Shown here: positions 33,997 through 42,311 of the stretch, one piece after another | Layout of the letters: each line of letters starts with the position of its first letter | Position numbering within the stretch: position 1 is the stretch's first letter | From: Pseudonocardia sediminis | GTDB taxonomy: Bacteria; Actinomycetota; Actinomycetes; Mycobacteriales; Pseudonocardiaceae | DNA: 64,000 bases | Reading direction: 5' to 3' | NCBI RefSeq assembly: GCF_004217185.1 | Contig: NZ_SHKL01000001.1 | Location: 4,462,001-4,526,000 of the forward strand | The notes under the pieces: generated by a model | Told to the model about the DNA's origin: nothing | The model's input: only the letters and a program-made list of their open reading frames with translations | Databases searched by the model: none | Made by a program: the position numbers and the translations under genes

Positions 33997-34983
33997 TCAC
34001 GACGCGGCCTTGCGGGGAAGCCCCGGCGGGTTGATCACCGAGGTCGTCACGGCCTCGTTGGTCAGCTTCCAGCGCTCGAGCACCTCGCCGTACCTGCCGT
34101 CCTCGATCAGCGAGTTCAGCGCCTCGTGAACCGGCCCGACGAGGCCGTTGCCCTTCTTCGTCATGACGGCGATGTCGGCCTGGACCGATCCCCCGCCACC
34201 GTTGACCGACCCGAGGATCTTCGTCTTCCCGCCGGTCGCGACGTGGTAGGCGACGCCGGGGTTGGGCCCGAAGTAGGCGTCGAGACGTCCGGAGTCGAGG
34301 GCGAGGTAGTAGTCGCCCTGGTTCTGGTAGTACTGGATCTTCGCCGGGGCCAGCCCGGCCGCCTTGTTCTGCGCGTCCCAGTCGAGGAGGATCTGCTCCT
34401 GGTTCGTGCCCGAGCCCACCCCGATCGCCAGACCGGCGATGTCGGCCGGCTTCTCGATCCTCTGGACCTTGCCGGCGGTGGGGCCCTCGAACGAGACGGT
34501 GTCGACGCGGTAGGTCGCGAAGTCGTACTTGTCCTTGCGCTCCTCGGTGACCGTCACGTTGGACAGCGCGGCGTCGTACTGCCCGGACTCGACGGAGAGG
34601 AAGAGGTTCTCCCAGGACGTCGGCTGCAGGTCCAGGCGCAGGCCGAGCTTGTCCGCGACGAGCTGGGCGATGTCCGGCTCGGTGCCGATCACCGTCCGGT
34701 CGTCGTCGGCGCGGAACGACAGGGGCGGGCTGCCCGAGCCGGTGGTCCCGACGACGAGCGTGCCCTTGTCCCGGACGGCCTGCGGGACCTTCGCGGCGAT
34801 CGCGTCGTCCTTCTCGGCACGCACGCGGTTCTGCTCGGGGCTGGTGTTGACGGTCGCACCGGAGGCGGGCTGTGCCGCCTGGTCGGGGTCGGGTCCCGCG
34901 CAGGCCAGGGTGGCCAGGAGCGGGACCGCGACGACGACCGCGGCGAGCCGCAGGTGGCGCAACGGCCGGGGGATTCGGGACAC
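33997..34983 (-). CDS. Polar amino acid ABC transporter, substrate-binding lipoprotein
   Basis: A 328-residue SBP_bac_3 protein. The signal sequence ends LLATLACAGPD, a near-lipobox (Thr instead of Leu at -3), so it is probably membrane-anchored through Cys. Domain motifs: LVVGTTGSGSPPLSFRADDD, EPDIAQLVADKLGLRLDLQP, SVESGQYDAALSNVTVTEER, FGPNPGVAYHV. It binds an amino acid-like ligand outside the cell. Context (GNAT, LLM monooxygenases, Cys leader peptides) suggests cystine or S-substituted cysteine. Confidence 0.85.
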   Translation of the reverse strand: MSRIPRPLRHLRLAAVVVAVPLLATLACAGPDPDQAAQPASGATVNTSPEQNRVRAEKDDAIAAKVPQAVRDKGTLVVGTTGSGSPPLSFRADDDRTVIGTEPDIAQLVADKLGLRLDLQPTSWENLFLSVESGQYDAALSNVTVTEERKDKYDFATYRVDTVSFEGPTAGKVQRIEKPADIAGLAIGVGSGTNQEQILLDWDAQNKAAGLAPAKIQYYQNQGDYYLALDSGRLDAYFGPNPGVAYHVATGGKTKILGSVNGGGGSVQADIAVMTKKGNGLVGPVHEALNSLIEDGRYGEVLERWKLTNEAVTTSVINPPGLPRKAAS

Positions 34984-35048
34984 GGTGGAACCTCTCTTCG
35001 GTGGACGGGTGGGGCGGTGGGTCAGGGCCAGGGGTCGGGGCCAGGGGG

Positions 35049-35837
35049 TCAGTGCAGGACCTTGCCGAGGAACGCCGCCGTGCGGCCCTCCCTCGGGGCG
35101 TCGAGCACCTGGTCCGGTGGCCCCTGCTCGACGATGCGTCCCTCGTCGAGGAAGACGACGGTGTCGGCGGCCTCGCGGGCGAAGCCGATCTCGTGCGTGA
35201 CGACGACCATCGTCGTGCCGCTGCGGGCGAGGTCGCGCATGACGTCGAGGACCTCGCCGACGAGCTCGGGGTCCAGCGCCGAGGTCGGCTCGTCGAACAG
35301 CAGCAGCTTGGGCCGCAGGGCCAGCGCCCGGGCGATCGCGACGCGCTGCTGCTGCCCGCCGGACAGGCGCCGCGGGTACTGCTCGGCGAAGTCCGCGAGC
35401 CCGACCCGGCCCAGCAGCTCGCGTGCCTCGGACAGCGCCTCGGCCCGGGGCCGGCCCTGCGCGGAGATCGGCGCCTCGGCGACGTTGTCCAGCGCCGTGA
35501 GGTGCGGGAACAGGTTGAAGTTCTGGAACACGAACCCGATGTGGGTACGCTGGCGCAGGATGTGGCGTTCGGCCAGCTCGTGCAGCCGGTCGCCGGAGCG
35601 CCGGTAGCCGATCAGCTCGCCGTCGACGCCGACGAAACCGCGGTCGACCTTCTCCAGGTGGTTGATCGTGCGCAGCAGCGTCGACTTGCCCGAGCCGGAC
35701 GGCCCGAGCAGGACCGTCACCTCCCCGGGGGCGACGGTGAGGTCGATGCCGCGCAGGACCTCCAGTGCCCCGAAGCTCTTGCGCACCCCGCGCAGGTCGA
35801 CCATCGGCGTCACGGTCTGCGGCTGTGTGGCGGTCAT
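35049..35837 (-). CDS. Polar amino acid ABC transporter, ATPase
   Basis: A 262-residue ABC ATPase: Walker A LLGPSGSGKSTLLRTINHLE, Q-loop VFQNFNLFPHLTALDNV, signature LSGGQQQRVAIARALAL, Walker B LLLFDEPTSALDPELV, H-loop VVVTHEIGFAREAAD. It is of the GlnQ/TcyN-like amino acid class. ATG 35837 overlaps the permease stop by 4 bases. Confidence 0.93.
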   Translation of the reverse strand: MTATQPQTVTPMVDLRGVRKSFGALEVLRGIDLTVAPGEVTVLLGPSGSGKSTLLRTINHLEKVDRGFVGVDGELIGYRRSGDRLHELAERHILRQRTHIGFVFQNFNLFPHLTALDNVAEAPISAQGRPRAEALSEARELLGRVGLADFAEQYPRRLSGGQQQRVAIARALALRPKLLLFDEPTSALDPELVGEVLDVMRDLARSGTTMVVVTHEIGFAREAADTVVFLDEGRIVEQGPPDQVLDAPREGRTAAFLGKVLH

Positions 35838-36811
35838 GCCGTCACCTCCCGGTCGCCCGCGGGACGGACGGGCCGCCGTCGCAGCGCGGCCCGGACCTTC
35901 TGGATCGGCGTCGGCGGCAACGTCCGCGCGGCACCCTTGGCGTAGTGGCGCTCGACGTAGAACTGGCCGACCGAGAGCAGGGTGGTCAGCACGAGGTACC
36001 AGACGGCCGCGACCAGCAGCATCGGGATGACCCGTCCGGTCCGGGTGTAGATCACCTGTACCTGGTAGAAGAGCTCCGAGAGCGCCATGATGTAGACCAC
36101 CGACGTGCCCTTGACCAGGCCGATCAGCTCGTTCGCGGCCGTCGGGACGATGGTGCGCATCGCCTGCGGCAGCTGGATGCGACGGAACTGGCGCCACCGC
36201 GGGACGCCGAGCGCCGCGGCGGCCTCGAGCTGTCCGGGGTCGATGCCGATGAACCCCGACCGCACGACCTCGGCGGCGTAGGCGGCCTGGTGCAGGGCGA
36301 GACCGAGCACGGCCGCGGTCACCGGGCTGACCAGGTCCATCGTGCCGATCTCGAAGAACGCCGGCCCGAACGGGATGCCGAAGGAGATCGAGCGGTAGAG
36401 CAGCGCGAGGTTGTACCAGAACAGCAGCTGCAGGATCAGCGGGACCGAACGGAAGATCCAGATGTAGGTCCAGCTGACCGAGCGCAGCAGGGGGTTGGGC
36501 GACAGGCGCATCACCGCGAGCACCGTCCCCAGGACGAACCCGATCACGATGCCGAGCACCGTCAGCTGCAGCGTGAGCAGCACCGCGCGCACGATCGACG
36601 GCGCGAACAGGTACTGCCCGACCGTCCCCCAGTCCCAGGCGGGGTTGGTCACCAGCGCGTTGACCGCCATCGCGACCAGGACGGCCACGACGACCGCCGA
36701 CGCCCACCGCCACGGGTGCCGGGCGGGCACGATCGTCAGCGCGGCGTCCGGGTCGCCCGGCGACGGCGGGTCGGACGAGGTGGTGCGGGTGTCGGTGGAC
36801 GACGCGGTCAT
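35834..36811 (-). CDS. Polar amino acid ABC transporter, permease
   Basis: A 325-residue HisM/GlnP-type permease with five to six membrane helices. LQLTVLGIVIGFVLGTVLAV is the characteristic start of the His/Glu/Gln/Arg permease motif; the coupling (EAA) loop is LEAAAALGVPRWRQFRRIQL. Only one permease gene is present, so it should homodimerise. The N-terminal 35 residues are Ser/Asp/Pro-rich and cytoplasmic. Overlaps the GNAT stop by 4 bases. Confidence 0.92.
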   Translation of the reverse strand: MTASSTDTRTTSSDPPSPGDPDAALTIVPARHPWRWASAVVVAVLVAMAVNALVTNPAWDWGTVGQYLFAPSIVRAVLLTLQLTVLGIVIGFVLGTVLAVMRLSPNPLLRSVSWTYIWIFRSVPLILQLLFWYNLALLYRSISFGIPFGPAFFEIGTMDLVSPVTAAVLGLALHQAAYAAEVVRSGFIGIDPGQLEAAAALGVPRWRQFRRIQLPQAMRTIVPTAANELIGLVKGTSVVYIMALSELFYQVQVIYTRTGRVIPMLLVAAVWYLVLTTLLSVGQFYVERHYAKGAARTLPPTPIQKVRAALRRRPVRPAGDREVTA

Positions 36812-37302
36812 GGGGTGCCCCCGTGCAGGTGCTTCTCGAAGGGATGCTTCCCGACCTCCTCGGGGTCGAGACGCCTGTCGTAGAGCGGCGTGTAGCCGGT
36901 GCTCAGGTAGAGGCCCTGCGCCTCGGGCTGCCGCGGCCCGGTCGTCAGGTAGATCCGCCGGTAGCCCCGCTGCGCGATCTGCGCCTCGAGCTCGGCCAGC
37001 ACCCGCCGGGCCAGGCCGCGGCGGCGGTGCGCCGAGTCCGTCCAGATGCGCTTGAGCTCGGCCGTCCCGGGGTCCCAGCGGCGGAACGCACCGCCGGCCA
37101 CCGGCACCCCGTCGTCGAGGATCAGCAGCAGGCCGCCGTCGGGCGGGGCGAACCGCTCGCGCTCCCGGGCCATCTCCTCGTCGAGGTCGCCGAGGGTGTG
37201 CCCGTAGCGCTGCCGGTACTCGTGGTCGAGCTCGACGAGCATGGGCACGACCAGCGGGTCGCTGTAGTCGACGCTCCGGATCTCGAGCGGGACGGCGGAC
37301 AT
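36808..37302 (-). CDS. GNAT N-acetyltransferase (possibly S-alkylcysteine acetyltransferase)
   Basis: A 164-residue GNAT enzyme. The acetyl-CoA loop is RRRGLARRVLAELEAQIAQ; IWTDSAHR and IYLTTGPRQPEAQGLYLSTG complete the fold. First structural gene of the ABC operon and preceded by a Cys leader peptide. In Bacillus subtilis the ytmI operon pairs a GNAT (SnaA), a cystine-type importer and LLM monooxygenases for N-acetyl-S-alkylcysteine breakdown; the same gene set here suggests the same first step. Specificity is inferred from context only. Confidence 0.8.
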   Translation of the reverse strand: MSAVPLEIRSVDYSDPLVVPMLVELDHEYRQRYGHTLGDLDEEMARERERFAPPDGGLLLILDDGVPVAGGAFRRWDPGTAELKRIWTDSAHRRRGLARRVLAELEAQIAQRGYRRIYLTTGPRQPEAQGLYLSTGYTPLYDRRLDPEEVGKHPFEKHLHGGTP

Positions 37303-37425
37303 GGGGGTACTCCACGGGGACGTGCAGCAGCGACCCCGGGGACAGCTCGGGTCCACGGTGGACGGCACCACGACAGAGGGGGACGGACGGCGCGCGGCGG
37401 CGGCTCTACCGGCCGCGCGGGGGCT

Positions 37426-37515
37426 CTACCGACAGAGCGCGGCGTCGGTCCGGCACAGGTCGACGTGGCGCCGCCGTGTCCAGCGCACGGCGAGGAGCCG
37501 CTCTCCGCTCGACAT
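37426..37515 (-). CDS. Cysteine-type leader peptide of the ABC/GNAT operon (29 aa)
   Basis: The short frame MSSGERLLAVRWTRRRHVDL continues CRTDAALCR-stop. RRHVDLCR...LCR is the signature of the actinobacterial putative leader peptides found before sulfur-metabolism operons. The Cys codons are TGC then TGT, with TGT CGG TAG at the end. It lies 123 bases before the GNAT gene on the same strand. Expected role: ribosome stalling or pausing at Cys codons that tunes downstream transcription to cysteine supply. Confidence 0.75.
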   Translation of the reverse strand: MSSGERLLAVRWTRRRHVDLCRTDAALCR

Positions 37516-37626
37516 GACCGACTCCCATCGAACCCGGCGGTAGCACCCACCTCGCCACGGTGGCGTGGGTTGCTGCGGTGTCGACGAGCCGGGACTCTCG
37601 ACCGCTCACCGATGGTTCGAACGCAC

Positions 37627-37654
37627 TGAACATGTCGTCCGATCGAGTTGTCAA
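37627..37654 (-). promoter_or_regulatory. Candidate sigma-70 promoter for the ABC/GNAT operon
   Basis: On the minus strand TTGACA (37649-37654) is followed after 16 bases by TGTTCA (37627-37632). Transcription would start near 37620, giving a leader of about 105 bases before the leader peptide. Just upstream is GAGCG-CGAT-CGCTC, a small inverted repeat that could bind a regulator. The -10 match is weak. Confidence 0.4.
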
Positions 37655-37773
37655 GAGCGCGATCGCTCACTCGCCGTGACGCCTCGGCGCGGATGGGCCG
37701 GCGTGGCACGCGCCACAGGGACCGGGTCACGGGTGTGTTGACACCGTGGCCGCAGCGGCGAACTCTCGGTGGT

Positions 37774-37848
37774 GTGTCCTGCCGCTGCCCCCTGACGCGT
37801 CGCCGTCACGTGGATCTGCACCGGGTCACGGCCCAGGGCTGTCGCTGA
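37774..37848 (+). CDS. Cysteine-type leader peptide of the LLM operon (24 aa)
   Basis: From GTG 37774 the frame reads VSCRCPLTRRRHVDLHRVTA and ends QGCR-stop. It shares TRRRHVDL with the leader on the opposite strand, which faces away from it across 258 bases. The central Cys of RRHVDLCR is His here, but three Cys codons (TGC, TGC, TGT) remain and the end is TGT CGC TGA. It precedes three LLM monooxygenase genes by 106 bases. Confidence 0.68.
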   Translation: MSCRCPLTRRRHVDLHRVTAQGCR

Positions 37849-37856
37849 CGACGCCC

Positions 37857-37896
37857 GGCGCGTCCGCGCCCCGGCGCCGGGACCTCTCCCGGCGCG
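37857..37896 (+). promoter_or_regulatory. Overlapping hairpins after LLM leader peptide (attenuator candidate)
   Basis: GGCGCG-TC-CGCGCC (37857-37870) and the palindrome CCCGGCGCCGGG (37870-37881) share a base, and CCCGGCGCG occurs twice (37854-37862 and 37888-37896), so alternative pairings are possible. They sit between the leader peptide stop and the first LLM gene, where an attenuator would be expected. There is no T-run. Confidence 0.4.
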
Positions 37897-37954
37897 TTCT
37901 CCCAGGCTGTTCGACGTACCGCTCAGTCGTCCCCGCTCATCGGAAGGACTCCCG

Positions 37955-39172
37955 ATGGCCATCGGGCCCACGTCCGGCTCGCCGGACCTGCATCTCGCCG
38001 TCGCACTCGCCGACTGCGGCTGGCACCCCGCCGCGTGGCGGGAGCCCGGCGCGCGCCCGCACGACCTGCTGACCGGCGGGTACTGGGCCGACCTGGTCTC
38101 CGAGGCCGAGCGCGGCCTGGCCGACCTCGTCACCGTCGACGACACGCTCGGCCTGCAGTCGTCGTCGCCGTTCCGCCCGGACTCGCGCACCGACCAGGTG
38201 CGCGGCCGCCTCGACGCGGTGCTGATCGCGAACCGGGTGGGCCCGGTGACCCGCAACATCGGGATCGTGCCGAGCCAGATCGTCACCCACACCGAGCCGT
38301 TCCACGCGTCCAAGGCGATCGCGACGCTGGACTACGTCAGCACCGGCCGCGCCGGGGTGCAGCTGCGGACCTCCGCCCGCCCCGAGGACGCCGCACTGTT
38401 CGGCCGCCGCGAGATCCCGGCGTTCGACCGCGACGCCCCCGGCGCCGACGACACCGGCCCGCTGGCCGACCTGTTCGACGAGGCCGCGGACTACGCCGAG
38501 GTCCTGCGACGGCTGTGGGACTCCTGGGAGGACGACGCCGAGATCCGGGACGTCGCGACCGGCCGGTTCGTCGACATCGGCAAGCTGCACTACATCGACT
38601 TCGACGGCGCCTCGTTCTCGGTGCGCGGCCCCTCGATCACCCCGCGCCCGCCGCAGGGACAGCCGCCGATCGCCGTCCTGGCCCACCGCACGGTCGCCTA
38701 CCGCCTCGCCGGACGGGCGGCCGACCTGGTGTTCGTGACCCCGCGCGACGACGCCGACGCCGCCGGGATCCTCGGTGAGGTCCGCGACGAACAGGACCGG
38801 GCCGGGCGCGGCGCCGAGCCGGTGCACGTCCTCGGCGACGTGGTCGTGTTCCTCGACTCCGACGCGTCCGCGGCGCGCGAGCGCAAGGCACGCCTGGACG
38901 GGCTGCTGGGCCGGGAGCTGATCAGCGACGCGCACGTGTTCGTCGGGACGCCGGGCGAGCTGGCCGATCTGATCCTCAGCTGGCGGGCGGCCGGGCTCTC
39001 CGGTGTCCGACTGCGGCCGGGCGCGCTGCCCTACGACCTGGAACGCATCACCCGCGACCTGGTCCCGGAGCTGCAACGCCGCGGCGCCTACCGCACCGCC
39101 TACACGTCGGACACGCTGCGCGGGAACCTCGGCCTCGCCCGACCGGCCAACCGCTACGCGACCGCTCGATAA
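37955..39172 (+). CDS. LLM-class flavin-dependent monooxygenase
   Basis: A 405-residue luciferase-like (beta/alpha)8 protein. It starts with LHLAVALADCGWHPAAWREP and has IGIVPSQIVTHTEPFHASKAI, ATLDYVSTGRAGVQLRTSAR and LAHRTVAYRLAGRAADLVFV, close to FMN-dependent sulfur-compound monooxygenases. GGAAGGA precedes the ATG. First of three LLM genes in an operon. Probably uses FMNH2 from a separate reductase to oxidise a C-S or C-N bond; substrate not known. Confidence 0.82.
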   Translation: MAIGPTSGSPDLHLAVALADCGWHPAAWREPGARPHDLLTGGYWADLVSEAERGLADLVTVDDTLGLQSSSPFRPDSRTDQVRGRLDAVLIANRVGPVTRNIGIVPSQIVTHTEPFHASKAIATLDYVSTGRAGVQLRTSARPEDAALFGRREIPAFDRDAPGADDTGPLADLFDEAADYAEVLRRLWDSWEDDAEIRDVATGRFVDIGKLHYIDFDGASFSVRGPSITPRPPQGQPPIAVLAHRTVAYRLAGRAADLVFVTPRDDADAAGILGEVRDEQDRAGRGAEPVHVLGDVVVFLDSDASAARERKARLDGLLGRELISDAHVFVGTPGELADLILSWRAAGLSGVRLRPGALPYDLERITRDLVPELQRRGAYRTAYTSDTLRGNLGLARPANRYATAR

Positions 39173-39186
39173 AGGGGAGATTCACC

Positions 39187-40557
39187 GTGCCGCGCAAACA
39201 GATCCATCTCGCCGCGCACTTCCCGGGCGTGAACAACACGACCGTCTGGAGCGACCCGGCCGCCGGGAGCCACATCGAGTTCTCCTCGTTCGCCCACTTC
39301 GCCCGCACCGCCGAGCGCGCGAAGTTCGACTTCTTGTTCCTCGCCGAGGGACTGCGGCTGCGCGAGCAGAACGGGCGGATCTACGACCTCGACGTCGTCG
39401 GGCGCCCGGACACGTTCGCGATCCTCGCCGCCGTCGCCGCCGTCACCGACCGCCTCGGCCTGGCCGGCACGATCAACTCGACGTTCAACGAGCCCTACGA
39501 GGTGGCACGGCAGTTCGCGTCGCTGGACCACCTCTCGGCCGGGCGCGCCGCGTGGAACGTCGTCACCAGCTGGGACGAGTTCACCGGGGAGAACTTCCGT
39601 CGCGGCGGCTTCCTGCCCCAGGAGAAGCGCTACTCCCGGGCCAAGGAGTTCCTGTCCGCGACCGGGACGCTCTGGGACTCCTGGGACGGCGACGAGATCG
39701 TCGCCGACAAGGACTCGGGCGAGTTCCTGCGTGACGGCGACCCCGGGCGGTTCGCGATCCGCTCCGACCAGTTCGACGTCACCGGGCGGTTCGCCGTCCC
39801 GCGCAGCCCGCAGGGCCGCCCGGTGATCCTGCAGGCCGGGGACTCCGAGGAGGGACGCGAGTTCGCGGCCTCGTCCTCGGACGCGATCTTCAGCCGGCAC
39901 GCCGAGCTCGAGGCCGGCCGCGCGTTCTACGCCGACGTGAAGGGCCGCCTGGCCCGCTACGGCCGCGAGCACTCCGACCTGAAGATCCTCCCGGCCGCGA
40001 CGTTCGTCCTCGGTGACACCGACGCCGAGGCCGCCGAGAAGGCCGACGTCGTGCGCTACCAGCAGGTCAGCGGCCAGACCGCGATCAAGTTCGCGGAGCA
40101 GCTGTGGAACCGCGACCTCTCCGACCGCGACCCCGACGGCCCGCTGCCGGCCGAGGACCCGATCGTCGGGGAGAACACGGTGTCCAAGGGCCGGGCCAGC
40201 GTCCGGATGTACCGGGACCCGATCGCCACCGCGAACGAGTGGCGCGCCGTCGCCGAGGCCAAGGGACTCTCGCTGCGCGAGGTCATCGTCGAGGTGACCG
40301 CGCGGCACACGTTCGTCGGGTCGGCGTCGACCGTCGCCGCGGCGATCGACGAGTCCGTGCAGACCGACGCGAGCGACGGCTTCGTCCTGGTCCCGCACAT
40401 CACGCCCGGCGGTCTCGACGAGTTCGCCGACACCGTCGTGCCGCTGCTGCAGGAGCGCGGTTCGTTCCGCGCCGACTACGAGGGCACGACGCTGCGGGAG
40501 CACCTCGGCCTCAAGCCGTCACCGACCACCACCGACCCGACGGAGGTCTCGCCGTGA
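39187..40557 (+). CDS. NtaA/SnaA/DszA-family FMN-dependent monooxygenase
   Basis: A 456-residue LLM protein of the NtaA/SnaA/SoxA (DszA) group: IHLAAHFPGVNNTTVWSDP, FDFLFLAEGLRLREQNGRIY, LDHLSAGRAAWNVVTSWDEF, GRPVILQAGDSEEGREFAAS. Its length and type match CmoJ (YtnJ) of B. subtilis, which attacks N-acetyl-S-alkylcysteines. AAAGGGGAG precedes the GTG start. It is 14 bases after the first LLM gene and overlaps the next. Expected cofactor FMNH2 plus oxygen. Confidence 0.87.
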   Translation: MPRKQIHLAAHFPGVNNTTVWSDPAAGSHIEFSSFAHFARTAERAKFDFLFLAEGLRLREQNGRIYDLDVVGRPDTFAILAAVAAVTDRLGLAGTINSTFNEPYEVARQFASLDHLSAGRAAWNVVTSWDEFTGENFRRGGFLPQEKRYSRAKEFLSATGTLWDSWDGDEIVADKDSGEFLRDGDPGRFAIRSDQFDVTGRFAVPRSPQGRPVILQAGDSEEGREFAASSSDAIFSRHAELEAGRAFYADVKGRLARYGREHSDLKILPAATFVLGDTDAEAAEKADVVRYQQVSGQTAIKFAEQLWNRDLSDRDPDGPLPAEDPIVGENTVSKGRASVRMYRDPIATANEWRAVAEAKGLSLREVIVEVTARHTFVGSASTVAAAIDESVQTDASDGFVLVPHITPGGLDEFADTVVPLLQERGSFRADYEGTTLREHLGLKPSPTTTDPTEVSP

Positions 40558-41648
40558 GGTTCCAGGTACTCGACATCGTCCCGCACACCCCGCACCCGGT
40601 CACGGGCGAGATCGTCTCGGTGCACGAGCGCCTGACACGCGTCGTGGACACGGCGGTGCGCGCGGAGAAGCTGGGCTTCGACTCCTACGCCGTCGGTGAG
40701 CGCCACCAGGGCGAGTTCGTCTCCTCCGCGCCGACCGTGCTGCTCGGCGCGCTCGCCCGGGCGACCGAGACGATCCTGCTCTCCACCGGCGTCACCGTGC
40801 TCTCGCTGCTCGACCCGGTCCGGGTCGCCGAGGACTACGCGACCGTCGACCAGCTCTCCGGCGGACGGCTGGAGATCGTCATCGGCAAGGGCAACGAGGA
40901 CAAGCACTTCCCGATGTTCGGCCTGGAGCTGGCGAAGCAGTACGAGTACCTCACCGAGAACTACGAGCTGCTCCGACGACTGCTGCGCGAGACCTCGGTG
41001 GACTGGGACGGCATCCACCACACCGACCTGCACGGCGTCACCACGTTCCCCCGCCCGTTCGACGGACCGTTCCGGATCTGGCACGGCTCCGCGACGTCGA
41101 CACAGGCCGTCGACCTCGCCGCGAAGTGGGGCGACCCGCTGTTCTCGGCGAACGCCCTGCAGCCGCGCGAGGCCTACCAGGTGCTGATCGACCGCTACCG
41201 GGAGAAGCTCGCCGAGCACGGCCACGACCCGTCGGTCGGCTACGTCGGGTCCGGTTCCGGCGGGCTGTTCCTCGCCGACACCGACGACGACGCGGTCGCC
41301 CAGTACCGCCCGATCTACGAGGCGACGGCGGCCAAGCTCGCCGCCGCCCACGCCGGGGACACCCGCAAGGGCAAGACGATGGCGTTCACGACGATCGAGG
41401 AGGCCGTCGCACACGGCCCCGCGCTGGTCGGGACGCCGGAACGGGTCGCGGCGAAGATCATCGACTACCACAAGAGCTATCGCCACGACGTCCAGTCGAT
41501 CTCGATCAACCCGGTACTGCCCTACCCGCAGCAGCAGGAGGTCCTCGCCCGCTTCGCCGAGGAGGTCGTGCCCCTGGTGAGGCGGGAGATCACGACCACC
41601 CTGTGGGGCCCGGACGACCCCGGCCGCGCCTCGGGCCTGACCGGCTGA
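40554..41648 (+). CDS. LLM-class monooxygenase (YtmO/CmoO-like)
   Basis: A 364-residue luciferase-like protein: EKLGFDSYAVGERHQGEFVS, LLSTGVTVLSLLDPVRVAED, LSGGRLEIVIGKGNEDKHFP and a C-terminal VGTPERVAAKIIDYHKSY. It matches the YhbW/YtmO-like group. The GTG start overlaps the preceding stop (GTGA). A strong hairpin follows, ending the operon. Together with the NtaA-type gene it mirrors the two LLM genes of the ytmI operon. Confidence 0.85.
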   Translation: MRFQVLDIVPHTPHPVTGEIVSVHERLTRVVDTAVRAEKLGFDSYAVGERHQGEFVSSAPTVLLGALARATETILLSTGVTVLSLLDPVRVAEDYATVDQLSGGRLEIVIGKGNEDKHFPMFGLELAKQYEYLTENYELLRRLLRETSVDWDGIHHTDLHGVTTFPRPFDGPFRIWHGSATSTQAVDLAAKWGDPLFSANALQPREAYQVLIDRYREKLAEHGHDPSVGYVGSGSGGLFLADTDDDAVAQYRPIYEATAAKLAAAHAGDTRKGKTMAFTTIEEAVAHGPALVGTPERVAAKIIDYHKSYRHDVQSISINPVLPYPQQQEVLARFAEEVVPLVRREITTTLWGPDDPGRASGLTG

Positions 41649-41667
41649 CCGGGCGGGTCCGGCGCGG

Positions 41668-41697
41668 GGTGGGCGGCACCCTCGGGAGCCGCCCACC
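41668..41697 (+). terminator. Terminator after the LLM operon
   Basis: GGTGGGCGGC, a 10-base loop and GCCGCCCACC form a perfect 10-bp GC stem 19 bases after the last LLM stop. There is no T-run, as is common in actinobacteria. The convergent secreted-protein gene ends at 41764, so it may work in both directions. Confidence 0.8.
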
Positions 41698-41763
41698 GCC
41701 GTTCCTCTACCGGGGTCGAGCCGCGGTCACCGGTGGTGGACCGCGGTTCGGAGGGGCCGATCG

Positions 41764-42087
41764 TCAGCAGGACTTCATGCCCCTGACGCTCGCCCAGCCC
41801 GTGATGACGCGTTCCTTCGACACCGTCTTGCCGGGCCCGACGGTGACGCACTCGCCGTCCGTGGTGCCGGCGATGTCGAGCTTGCGCTTGACCGTGCTGT
41901 TGTTGCAGTTCCGAATGGTGTAGTACACGATCTTCAGAGGACCTCCGGGAAGCTCGCCCACCTGATAGTCGAGTCCGCAGGGAGGCGTCGCCGCCATCGC
42001 TTCCGAAGCGGCGACGACGGCCATTCCGGACGTCAGGATTCCGGCGGCGGCCACCGTGACGGCAACCCGCTTGAACAGATTCTTCAC
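41764..42087 (-). CDS. Small secreted protein with four cysteines
   Basis: A 107-residue precursor. The Sec signal peptide is VKNLFKRVAVTVAAAGILTS followed by a hydrophobic run, with probable cleavage after SEAMA. The mature part of about 75 residues has four Cys (PPCGLD, RNCNN, GECVT, terminal KSC), which could form two disulphides. AAGGAG precedes the GTG start. Base composition is lower in GC than the neighbours. Divergent from the HTH-TM-SH3 gene. No family recognised. Confidence 0.7.
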   Translation of the reverse strand: MKNLFKRVAVTVAAAGILTSGMAVVAASEAMAATPPCGLDYQVGELPGGPLKIVYYTIRNCNNSTVKRKLDIAGTTDGECVTVGPGKTVSKERVITGWASVRGMKSC

Positions 42088-42235
42088 ATTCCACTCCTTA
42101 TCGAAAAGGCCGCAGAAGGCGATCGGAGCGGCCAGGACGGGAACGGATCCTGTGCGACGTGATCGGGGCGAGAACCCCACGTCGATCCGTTGTGACGACG
42201 ACGAATCTAGGCGGTTGTCACGGCCCGACAAGGGG

Positions 42236-42257
42236 CTTCACGGCTTCACCCCTTCAC
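42236..42257. repeat. Three CTTCAC direct repeats with 8-base period
   Basis: CTTCAC occurs at 42236, 42244 and 42252, and its complement GTGAAG at 42325 and 42348, flanking the start of the HTH-TM-SH3 gene and lying upstream of the divergent secreted-protein gene. The regular spacing suggests a protein-binding array. Which regulator binds is unknown. Confidence 0.5.
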
Positions 42258-42311
42258 CGCCGACGGCAGCGGTAGGGTGATCTTGCCCGACCAGGAGGTC
42301 CGGCCCCTGAG

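Noticed and set aside
37402..37431. Direct repeat GGCTCTACCG (two copies) as a possible CRISPR or mobile repeat
   Set aside because: Only two 10-base copies 20 bases apart, overlapping the leader peptide end; more likely part of its attenuator or chance.
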